Shown here one piece after another: positions 1 through 5,601 of a stretch of DNA of 5,673 nt (its first letter is position 1; each line of letters opens with the position of its first letter). The notes under the pieces are model-generated. The model saw nothing but the letters and a program-made list of their open reading frames with translations. It did not search any database and had not been told where the DNA came from. The stretch covers positions 1 through 5,673 of the forward strand of contig JAUMWZ010000107.1 in the NCBI GenBank assembly GCA_030529405.1, in the 5' to 3' direction. This stretch comes from Bacteroides sp. (lineage in GTDB: Bacteria; Bacteroidota; Bacteroidia; Bacteroidales; Bacteroidaceae). The translations under genes were made by a program, and so were the position numbers.

Positions 1-88
1 AAATTATATATAACTGATTTCTAAACCATATACAGCTGACTTGCAAACGATATATAGTTTGTAAATGGGTTGTATAACATTTGTTTGT
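1..88. repeat. Intergenic 22-bp-period palindromic repeat array A
   Basis: Four degenerate units follow one another at an exact 22-bp period (1-22, 23-44, 45-66, 67-88). Each has a TA-rich core related to the perfect palindrome AAACTATATATAGTTT followed by about 6 bp of linker. The clearest unit core is at 45-60, and with one more base each side it gives an 18-bp near-palindrome at 43-60 with only two mismatched positions. Units 23-66 align without gaps to 5604-5647 in array C (19/22 and 18/22 identical by hand count). The unit at 67-88 is more degenerate. The array may continue beyond the left edge. No ORF covers it. Function is unknown. It could be a protein-binding array, a REP-like element, or a structured RNA tail of whatever gene lies to the left. 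Confidence 0.8.
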
Positions 89-222
89 TTGCCAATAAAG
101 GTGTGATGAAAGGTGTTGTGTATTATGTGTTTATGATGATAATGTTTGTGGCGAAAGTTAGAGAGTGAAAGTTCGTCAAGAGAGTATGCAGATGGGGCAG
201 AGAGAAGATATAGTGTAAGTGG
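89..222. other. Non-coding stretch with no recognised feature
   Basis: Between array A and the terminator I see no convincing gene, RNA gene or promoter. A 63-codon plus-strand frame (146-337) starts here, but it runs straight through the terminator hairpin, has no ribosome binding site or family resemblance, and its composition looks random. The stretch is GT-rich in its first half. A near-match to the Bacteroidota -7 box around 136-144 has the wrong internal spacing (TA, three bases, TTTG). Confidence 0.5.
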
Positions 223-275
223 AATAAAAAAGAAATCCCCTTCAAAGATGCGTTGTTTTCATCTTCGAAGGGGAT
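223..275 (-). terminator. Intrinsic terminator of the FKBP operon
   Basis: Arms 235-250 and 260-275 form a 16-bp stem with a 9-nt loop, including a run of four G-C pairs at the base. Position pair 244/266 is A-C when read on the plus strand, but becomes a G-U wobble in minus-strand RNA. The stem is therefore fully paired only in the transcript of the FKBP genes. On that strand it is followed by a U-rich tail (TTCTTTTTTATTCC, 234 down to 221). It lies about 70 nt past the stop codon of the lipoprotein gene. The other side (ATTTTATTTT, 276-285) is also T-rich, so weaker bidirectional action is possible. Confidence 0.9.
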
Positions 276-344
276 ATTTTATTTTCAATTCTGCCTTAGC
301 CTATACACATATAGTATACCTGCTTGTCGGCGATTGAGTGTTTC

Positions 345-1229
345 TTACTTCTTGTCTGACACTACTTCAAGTAGTTCTACTTCAAACACTAGAGTTGAGT
401 AAGGCTTAATTTTTTCGCCAGCACCACGAGAACCGTATGCAAGTTCGCTAGGAATGAAAAGTCTCATCTTACCGCCTTCTTTCATAAGTTGAAGAGCTTC
501 TGTCCAACCTGCTATCACTCCGTTTACTTGGAATTGAGCTGGTTCGTTGCGACTGTATGAGCTGTCGAACTCAGTACCGTCAAGTAGCGTACCAACGTAG
601 TTCACTTTTACAGTGCTTGTAGCTTCTGGAGTCTTTCCTTTACCTTCGTTTAGAACGATGTATTGAAGACCGCTTTCAGTAGTTACCACTCCTTCTTTTG
701 TTTTGTTTTCTTCAAGGAATGCTTTACCTTCTTCAATTTCCTTAGCGAAAGCCTTTGCTGAGTTTTCATCTTTTATTCTCTCTGACTTTGTTTTAGCAAG
801 CATATATGCTGAATCGTAAGTCAGTGAAGTGTCTTTTTTAAGAGCACCATTGTAGAAACCAGCTATGAAATTAGCTGTGTTTAGTGATTTAGTTGAGTCT
901 GCTTGGAATATATCTTTAGACACGTGATTGATTTGATCTCTCAACTGTTCTCCTATTTTGTAGCCTTCGATGAATGCAAATTCCTTCTTCTTTGCGTCTG
1001 GTTTAGAGTTAGCACCTTCTAGTAGGCCTTTCATAAACTCATCAACCAAAGTAGAATCTACTCCAAAACGTGAGTTAGCAAACTCTAACAAACCTTCTGA
1101 GTTAGAATATCCCATTGCGTAAGAAAGGGTGTCTATCTCGTTGTTGAATGTAGCTTTTGGTGCAGATGCGTTACCACAAGATGATAGAGCAAATGTTGCT
1201 ACTGCTGCTGCAATAAATAATTTTTTCAT
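345..1229 (-). CDS. FKBP-type peptidyl-prolyl cis-trans isomerase, lipoprotein (Mip/FkpA-like)
   Basis: This 294-aa protein is predicted to catalyse cis-trans isomerisation of Xaa-Pro bonds as a folding helper in the cell envelope. Residues 1-18 form a lipoprotein signal: KK, a short hydrophobic run, then the lipobox LSSC with Cys18 as the lipidated residue. No acidic cluster follows Cys18, so the Bacteroidota surface-export signal is not evident and a periplasmic face is likelier. Residues about 32-170 form the alpha-helical FKBP N domain (dimerisation in Mip/FkpA), and about 183-289 the FKBP catalytic domain. All canonical pocket residues by comparison with FKBP12 are present: Tyr211, Phe221, Asp222, Arg227, Phe233, Val238-Ile239, Trp242, Tyr265, Phe282. 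It is the second gene of a minus-strand pair, 22 nt after its paralogue. An AAGAAG stretch just upstream of the ATG can serve as a ribosome binding site. The hairpin at 223-275 ends the unit. Family call is firm; the exact orthologue name is not. Confidence 0.96.
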   Translation of the reverse strand: MKKLFIAAAVATFALSSCGNASAPKATFNNEIDTLSYAMGYSNSEGLLEFANSRFGVDSTLVDEFMKGLLEGANSKPDAKKKEFAFIEGYKIGEQLRDQINHVSKDIFQADSTKSLNTANFIAGFYNGALKKDTSLTYDSAYMLAKTKSERIKDENSAKAFAKEIEEGKAFLEENKTKEGVVTTESGLQYIVLNEGKGKTPEATSTVKVNYVGTLLDGTEFDSSYSRNEPAQFQVNGVIAGWTEALQLMKEGGKMRLFIPSELAYGSRGAGEKIKPYSTLVFEVELLEVVSDKK

Positions 1230-1251
1230 TGTTTCTTCTTTTTAGTTTATG

Positions 1252-1836
1252 TTATAATACTTCTATTAGTTCTACTTCGAATATCAGTGTGCTGTGTGGA
1301 GCTATCATTTCGCCTGCACCTCTTTCTCCATAAGCTAGTTCGCTAGGTATATATAGCTTCCATTTTGAGCCTTCTGGCATAAGTTGCAATGCTTCTACCC
1401 AACCTGGTATAACTTGGTTTACGCCGAAAACTGCTGGCTCGCCTCTTTTCACTGAGCTATCAAATAGTGTTCCGTCAATAAGTGTTCCCTCGTAGTGGCA
1501 CTTCACTTTGTCTGTTGCCTTAGCTTTTTTGCCTTTTCCTTCAGTGATTATTTCATATTGAAGTCCGCTTTCTGTTGTAACAACTCCTGCTTTTTTCTTG
1601 TTTTCTTCAAGAAACTTCTTTCCGTTTTCTATGTTTTCTTTGTTTATCTCTTTCTCTAACTCAGCGAAATATTTGTTTACTATTTCTCTGGCTTCTGTGT
1701 GAGTCATATCAGTGTTTTTACCTTCAATTACGTCTGCAATAGCCTTTGCAAAGTCGTTCACATTGATGCTTTTCACTCTCATGCTCAATAGGTTTTGTCC
1801 TATACCAAGACCTATTGCATAACTAAACTTATCCAT
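1252..1836 (-). CDS. FKBP-type peptidyl-prolyl cis-trans isomerase, cytoplasmic (FklB/FKBP22-like)
   Basis: This 194-aa predicted prolyl isomerase begins directly with the conserved N-domain motif MDKFSYAIGLGIGQ and has no signal peptide or membrane segment, so it should be cytoplasmic. Residues 1-80 are a helical FKBP N domain including a long charged helix (about 56-82); residues 85-194 are the catalytic domain. Pocket residues are intact: Tyr115, Phe125, Asp126, Arg131, Phe137, Val142-Ile143, Trp146, Tyr169, Phe186. Length is close to E. coli FklB (about 206 aa). The catalytic domain is about 70% identical to that of the downstream lipoprotein by hand count (86 of 122 positions), so the pair looks like a tandem duplication later split between compartments. 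It is the first gene of the operon. The start is supported by the conserved opening motif, and there is no clear Shine-Dalgarno site, which is common in Bacteroidota. Confidence 0.96.
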   Translation of the reverse strand: MDKFSYAIGLGIGQNLLSMRVKSINVNDFAKAIADVIEGKNTDMTHTEAREIVNKYFAELEKEINKENIENGKKFLEENKKKAGVVTTESGLQYEIITEGKGKKAKATDKVKCHYEGTLIDGTLFDSSVKRGEPAVFGVNQVIPGWVEALQLMPEGSKWKLYIPSELAYGERGAGEMIAPHSTLIFEVELIEVL

Positions 1837-1879
1837 TCTGTTGTTTATGTGTTGTTTTTATGTAAATTATTTCAATTTG

Positions 1880-1887
1880 CAAAGGTA
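1880..1887 (-). promoter_or_regulatory. Candidate Bacteroidota -7 box for the FKBP operon
   Basis: On the minus strand this reads TACCTTTG, an exact match to the Bacteroidota -7 consensus TAnnTTTG. It lies about 44 nt upstream of the FklB-like start codon, predicting a leader of roughly 35-40 nt. No good TTTG -33 element is visible at the expected distance (around 1905-1912), so the call rests on the -7 box and its position. Confidence 0.55.
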
Positions 1888-1956
1888 GGTGTTTTTATTT
1901 GATTTATAGCGGTTTTAGCCTTGATTTTTAAGGTCGGTAATATCTGTTGTGCTGTG

Positions 1957-1987
1957 TTGATAGCTTACATAAAAAGTAAGCTAACAA
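1957..1987. promoter_or_regulatory. 12-bp inverted repeat in the divergent promoter region
   Basis: Arms 1957-1968 and 1976-1987 pair at 11 of 12 positions around a 7-bp A-rich centre (ATAAAAA). The inner 8 bp (TAGCTTAC/GTAAGCTA) are perfect. Neither side has a T tract, so it does not look like a terminator. It sits between the two divergent -7 boxes and just left of array B, so it could be an operator for a dimeric regulator of either unit. No regulator is identified. Confidence 0.4.
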
Positions 1988-1999
1988 AACACTCGTTGG

Positions 2000-2087
2000 A
2001 AACTGTATATAGTCTACTCTCAAACTGTATATAATTGACAAGTCGATTATATATTGTTTGCAAGTAAGTTGTATATAGTTTATAATT
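2000..2087. repeat. Intergenic 22-bp-period palindromic repeat array B
   Basis: There are four units at an exact 22-bp period: 2000-2021, 2022-2043, 2044-2065 and 2066-2087. The first two begin AAACTGTATATA. Units share the TA-rich core of arrays A and C. As a whole, 2000-2081 is an imperfect 82-bp palindrome centred between 2040 and 2041, with 30 of 41 position pairs matching. The inner segment 2028-2039/2042-2053 pairs fully if one T-G pair is allowed. The array ends 2 bp before the tsaC -7 box, so its last unit occupies the -33/spacer region of that promoter. It therefore could affect tsaC transcription. This is inference from position only. Confidence 0.85.
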
Positions 2088-2097
2088 ACTACCTTTG
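2068..2097 (+). promoter_or_regulatory. Candidate promoter of the tsaC-clc-fmt unit
   Basis: TACCTTTG at 2090-2097 matches the Bacteroidota -7 consensus TAnnTTTG exactly and is identical to the box facing the other way at 1880-1887. GTTG at 2068-2071, 18 bp upstream, is a three-of-four match to the -33 TTTG element and lies inside the last unit of array B. Predicted transcription start is near 2103, giving a leader of about 33 nt. GGAG at 2130-2133, 3 nt before the ATG, is a tight but possible ribosome binding site. Confidence 0.6.
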
Positions 2098-2136
2098 TGA
2101 TACATTCTTGATGTGTAAAAACTTCATACGGAGATT

Positions 2137-2700
2137 ATGAATGACGATATTAAAAAAGCAATAGAGGTATTAAATAAAGGAGGGGTTATTCTCTACCCTA
2201 CAGATACTGTTTGGGGCATAGGGTGTGATGCAACAAACGAAGAGGCAGTGAAGAAAATATACGATATCAAACGAAGGTCTGACAGCAAGTCAATGCTCGT
2301 TTTGGTGGATAGCGCAGTGAAAGTAGAAGGGTATGTAGCTGATATGCCCGCTGTGGCGTGGGACTTGATTGAGCTGACAAATAAACCGCTGACCATAGTG
2401 TATGAAGGAGCGAAAAATCTAGCAAAGAACCTGATTGCAGAAGATGGTAGCATCGGAATAAGAGTGACCAATGAAGTGTTTTCGAAACAACTATGTCTGA
2501 GATTCAAAAGGGCAATAGTGTCTACCTCAGCAAATATTAGCGGAGAACCCGCAGCAAGTCATTTTGCAGAGATAAGTCAAGAGGTAAAAGATGCAGTAGA
2601 CTATATTGTTGAGTACAGACAAGACGATAGAAAGCCTGCATCACCTTCAAGCATAATAAAACTAAGCGCAAAAGGAGAAGTGAAAGTTATAAGAGAATAA
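2137..2700 (+). CDS. tsaC: Threonylcarbamoyl-AMP synthase (TsaC/YrdC family)
   Basis: This 187-aa cytoplasmic enzyme is predicted to make threonylcarbamoyl-adenylate from threonine, bicarbonate and ATP, the first step of t6A formation at position 37 of ANN-decoding tRNAs. The YrdC fold spans the whole protein. Visible motifs are YPTDTVWGIGCDA (20-32), the basic KRR..SK patch (45-51) typical of the nucleotide-binding surface, GSIGIRV (104-110), STSANISGEP (129-138), and the closing PSSII...VIRE segment (170-187). Length matches the single-domain TsaC form; the extra C-terminal domain of Sua5 is absent. The start is supported by the match to family N termini and an upstream GGAG. It heads the plus-strand unit, with its stop codon 3 nt before the clc start. 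The family also contains YciO, whose role is less clear, but the intact motifs and size favour TsaC. Confidence 0.93.
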   Translation: MNDDIKKAIEVLNKGGVILYPTDTVWGIGCDATNEEAVKKIYDIKRRSDSKSMLVLVDSAVKVEGYVADMPAVAWDLIELTNKPLTIVYEGAKNLAKNLIAEDGSIGIRVTNEVFSKQLCLRFKRAIVSTSANISGEPAASHFAEISQEVKDAVDYIVEYRQDDRKPASPSSIIKLSAKGEVKVIRE

Positions 2701-2703
2701 CTT

Positions 2704-4497
2704 ATGGAAAAAGAGAAAGTAAGCCTGATGCAGAGAATTATTAAGTGGAGAGAGGATAATATCAGCGAAAAACGATTTATCCTAATACTTAGTTTTCTTG
2801 TAGGTATATTCACAGCAATAGCGGCTTTAATACTAAAGTCTTTAATACACGGAGTTCAAGACTTCTTGACAGAAAACTTTAGTGAAGTAAGTGCCAACTA
2901 TATGTATCTAGTATATCCCGTTGTGGGTATATTCATAGCAGGCTGGTTCGTAAGAAATATAGTGAAAGATGATATTAGCCACGGGGTAACCAAAATATTA
3001 TATGCAATCTCACGCAGACAAGGACGCATCAAAAGGCATAATATCTGGTCTTCAACAATAGCTAGTTCAATAACTATAGGATTCGGAGGTTCCGTCGGAG
3101 CTGAAGCACCTATTGTTCTAACAGGTTCTGCAATTGGCTCAAATCTGGGTAGCCTTTTCAAGATGGAACACCGCACTTTGATGCTACTTGTAGGTTGTGG
3201 TGCGGCAGGAGCAATATCAGGCATTTTCAAAGCACCAATAGCCGGACTTGTGTTTACAATAGAAGTGCTGATGATAGACTTAACAATGTCGTCGCTACTT
3301 CCGCTACTTATATCTTCAGTTACTGCTGCCACAGTTTCTTATATAGCATCAGGTGCCGAGGCAATGTTTAAGTTTAGCCTCACAGAACCTTTTGAAGTTG
3401 AACGCTCACCATACGTTATCCTGCTTGGAATATTTTGTGGATTAGTATCTTTGTACTTCACACGTGCGATGTACTATGTAGAGGGTGTGTTTGGAAAACT
3501 AAAAAGCCCGTACAGAAAACTAATGCTTGGTGGAGCAATGTTGAGCATACTTATCTTCCTTTTTCCACCACTTTACGGCGAAGGTTACGACACAATAGAA
3601 CTACTCCTTAATGGAAAAGTATCCGAAGAATGGAATGCTGTGATGAACAACTCACTCTTCTATGGACACGGACAACTACTGCTTATCTATCTGTCGTTAA
3701 TAGTTCTTTTCAAAGTCTTCGCTACTAGTGCCACAAACGGTGGAGGTGGTTGCGGTGGAACATTCGCACCTTCGCTCTATTTAGGCTGTATTGCAGGTTT
3801 CATCTTTTCGCACTTTTCAAACCAAATGGGTATAACTATCAATCTGCCTGAAGAGAACTTTGCTCTAATGGGTATGGCAGGTGTGATGAGTGGAGTAATG
3901 CACGCCCCGCTAACAGGTGTGTTTCTTATTGCAGAACTAACTGGAGGTTACGATTTGTTCTTACCACTTCTGATGGTATCTGTTAGTTCTTACCTCACAA
4001 TTATAGCTTTCGAACCGCACAGTATATACTCAATGCGTTTGGCAAAAAAGGGAGAATTGCTGACACACCATAAAGACAAAGCTGTTCTAACGTTAATGAG
4101 TATGGACAATGTTGTAGAGAAAGACTTCGTAGCTGTTCACCCTGATATGTTCTTGGGAGAATTGATTAAAGCCATATCAGAGTCACATAGGAACATATTT
4201 CCTGTTACTGACAAAACAAGTGGTCAATTACTTGGCATAGTGTTGTTAGATGATATCAGAAACATTATGTTCAGACAGGAGCTATATCATCGTTTCAAGG
4301 TGAGTAAACTAATGACTTCTGCACCTGCAAAGATTATAGATACGGACAGTATGGAGAAGGTTATGCGTCTGTTTGATGAAACTCAGGCGTGGAATTTACC
4401 TGTTGTTGATGAGGAAGGTAAATACAAAGGGTTTGTGTCTAAATCAAAGATTTTCAATTCATACAGACAAGTTCTAGTGCATTTCTCAGAGGAATAA
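2704..4497 (+). CDS. ClC-family chloride channel/transporter with C-terminal CBS pair
   Basis: This 597-aa inner-membrane protein is predicted to move chloride. Residues about 24-445 form the ClC membrane domain with many hydrophobic helices; about 466-524 and 532-590 form two CBS domains, which in related proteins bind adenine nucleotides. ClC signatures are present in variant form. Ser92 is in SHGV (counterpart of the GSGIP selectivity segment), Glu134 in GAEAP is the external gating glutamate (GREGP in E. coli), GGTFAP spans 351-356, and Tyr442 is a candidate central tyrosine. Ser92 argues for chloride rather than nitrate, and the filter does not look like that of CLC-F fluoride carriers. 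In the segment FTIEV (184-188), Val188 aligns with the internal proton glutamate Glu203 of E. coli ClC, as in many ClC channels, so H+ coupling is uncertain. It starts 3 nt after tsaC, so translational coupling is likely. AAGAG at 2691-2695 is a possible binding site. Confidence 0.95.
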   Translation: MEKEKVSLMQRIIKWREDNISEKRFILILSFLVGIFTAIAALILKSLIHGVQDFLTENFSEVSANYMYLVYPVVGIFIAGWFVRNIVKDDISHGVTKILYAISRRQGRIKRHNIWSSTIASSITIGFGGSVGAEAPIVLTGSAIGSNLGSLFKMEHRTLMLLVGCGAAGAISGIFKAPIAGLVFTIEVLMIDLTMSSLLPLLISSVTAATVSYIASGAEAMFKFSLTEPFEVERSPYVILLGIFCGLVSLYFTRAMYYVEGVFGKLKSPYRKLMLGGAMLSILIFLFPPLYGEGYDTIELLLNGKVSEEWNAVMNNSLFYGHGQLLLIYLSLIVLFKVFATSATNGGGGCGGTFAPSLYLGCIAGFIFSHFSNQMGITINLPEENFALMGMAGVMSGVMHAPLTGVFLIAELTGGYDLFLPLLMVSVSSYLTIIAFEPHSIYSMRLAKKGELLTHHKDKAVLTLMSMDNVVEKDFVAVHPDMFLGELIKAISESHRNIFPVTDKTSGQLLGIVLLDDIRNIMFRQELYHRFKVSKLMTSAPAKIIDTDSMEKVMRLFDETQAWNLPVVDEEGKYKGFVSKSKIFNSYRQVLVHFSEE

Positions 4498-4591
4498 GAA
4501 ATGATTTCTTGTTAAACACGAAACTATGTTTAGATGAATTGGAGGTAATATTCATAGGAATAAAAAGTAAAGTTCAGAGTAATTACAAGCA

Positions 4592-5557
4592 ATGAATAAA
4601 GAAAGTTTAAGAATAGTATATATGGGTACGCCCGACTTTGCTGTTGAAAGTCTGCGCACTCTAGTAGACAATGGCTACAATGTGGTGGGTGTTGTGACGA
4701 TGCCCGATAAGCCAATTGGACGTGGACATCAGATAAACTACTCGGCAGTTAAGCATTATGCACTTTATAAAGATTTACCCTTGTTGCAACCAACCAACTT
4801 AAAGGACGAATCTTTTCTTGAAGAACTGAGTGCGCTGAAAGCCGATTTGCAGATAGTGGTAGCCTTTCGTATGTTGCCAGAGGTAGTATGGAACATGCCA
4901 CGACTAGGCACTTTCAACCTCCACGCATCACTTCTTCCGCAATACAGAGGTGCTGCACCAATAAATTGGGCAATAATAAATGGCGAGAAAGAAACAGGTA
5001 TAACAACTTTTTTCTTACAACACGAGATAGACACGGGCAAGGTTATCCACCAAGAGAAGGTAGAGATTACCGATGAAGACAATGCAGAAACTCTGCACGA
5101 CAAGCTAATGATGCTAGGGGCAGAACTAGTGAAAAAGACCGTCGATGATATTATAAATGATAATGTGCAACCTATTGAGCAGAGCCAAATGGCGGACGAA
5201 AGCCAGCTAAAGCCTGCACCAAAGATTTTCAAAGAAACTTGCAAGATAAATTGGAACGACACGGTCGATAACGTGTATAACTTCGTCAGAGGTCTGTCGC
5301 CTTATCCAACACCTTGGGCAGAGCTTACATACGAGAATGGCACTAAGGTAAACGTCAAGATATACGAATGTAAGAAAGAGTATGCACAACATACAAAATC
5401 GGCAGGAAGCATAGACACTGACGGCAAAACATATCTTAAAGTTGCAGTAAAAGATGGATATATCCACATACTATCTATGCAATTGCCAAACAAGAAAAAG
5501 CTTGATATAGAGCCACTTTTAAGAGGCTTTGCCGTGAACAACAACTTCACTTTCTAA
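4592..5557 (+). CDS. fmt: Methionyl-tRNA formyltransferase
   Basis: This 321-aa cytoplasmic enzyme transfers a formyl group from 10-formyl-tetrahydrofolate to Met-tRNAfMet for translation initiation. The N-terminal formyltransferase Rossmann domain spans about 6-185 and the C-terminal tRNA-binding domain about 209-315. Diagnostic features are the opening RIVYMGTPDFAV (7-18), the PDKPIGRG loop (38-45) that contacts the acceptor stem, and the folate/catalytic motif FNLHASLLPQYRG (108-120) with Asn109 and His111. Asp147 in EIDTGK completes the catalytic triad (Asn108, His110, Asp146 in E. coli). The C domain includes INWND (219-223) and LSPYPTPWAE (235-244). Length is normal and all motifs are intact. 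The start is set by alignment of the opening motif; no good Shine-Dalgarno site is visible. It lies 94 nt after clc on the same strand. No strong terminator or -7 box is seen in that gap, so it is probably cotranscribed, though this is not certain. Confidence 0.97.
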   Translation: MNKESLRIVYMGTPDFAVESLRTLVDNGYNVVGVVTMPDKPIGRGHQINYSAVKHYALYKDLPLLQPTNLKDESFLEELSALKADLQIVVAFRMLPEVVWNMPRLGTFNLHASLLPQYRGAAPINWAIINGEKETGITTFFLQHEIDTGKVIHQEKVEITDEDNAETLHDKLMMLGAELVKKTVDDIINDNVQPIEQSQMADESQLKPAPKIFKETCKINWNDTVDNVYNFVRGLSPYPTPWAELTYENGTKVNVKIYECKKEYAQHTKSAGSIDTDGKTYLKVAVKDGYIHILSMQLPNKKKLDIEPLLRGFAVNNNFTF

Positions 5558-5601
5558 GACGTTATACTATAAATAAAAGAAACACTAATATCACTCGTTT
5601 T

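Noticed and set aside
51..61. TATATAGTTTG in repeat units as a -7 box
   Set aside because: The internal spacing is one or three bases rather than the two of TAnnTTTG, and the same string is simply part of the repeated core.
1..88. CRISPR-like array reading of the 22-bp repeats (also at 2000-2087 and 5604-5669)
   Set aside because: There is no constant repeat alternating with unique 25-40 bp spacers. The units are degenerate, contiguous and palindromic with about 6-bp linkers, and no cas gene is present.
146..337. 63-codon plus-strand open frame
   Set aside because: It runs through the terminator hairpin at 235-275, has no ribosome binding site or recognisable family features, and its composition looks like translated non-coding DNA.
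2058..2086. E. coli-type promoter TTGCAA, 17 bp, TATAAT upstream of tsaC
   Set aside because: Spacing and boxes look good, but Bacteroidota primary sigma factors use TTTG/TAnnTTTG elements. The match arises from the repeat unit sequence, and an exact -7 box lies just downstream.
2898..3332. Antisense open frames inside clc, and likewise inside fmt (4765-5262) and tsaC (2193-2507)
   Set aside because: They lie fully opposite well-recognised genes, are rich in Ser/Ile/Phe as expected of reverse-strand shadows, and have no family motifs.
4496..4532. Two short hairpins after clc (4496-4510 and 4513-4532) as a terminator
   Set aside because: Both stems are only 6 bp and AT-rich, with no T tract after them, so they do not support a transcription stop between clc and fmt.
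4525..4532. TATGTTTA as a -7 box for a separate fmt promoter
   Set aside because: The last base of the box is wrong and no TTTG-like -33 element stands at a suitable distance.
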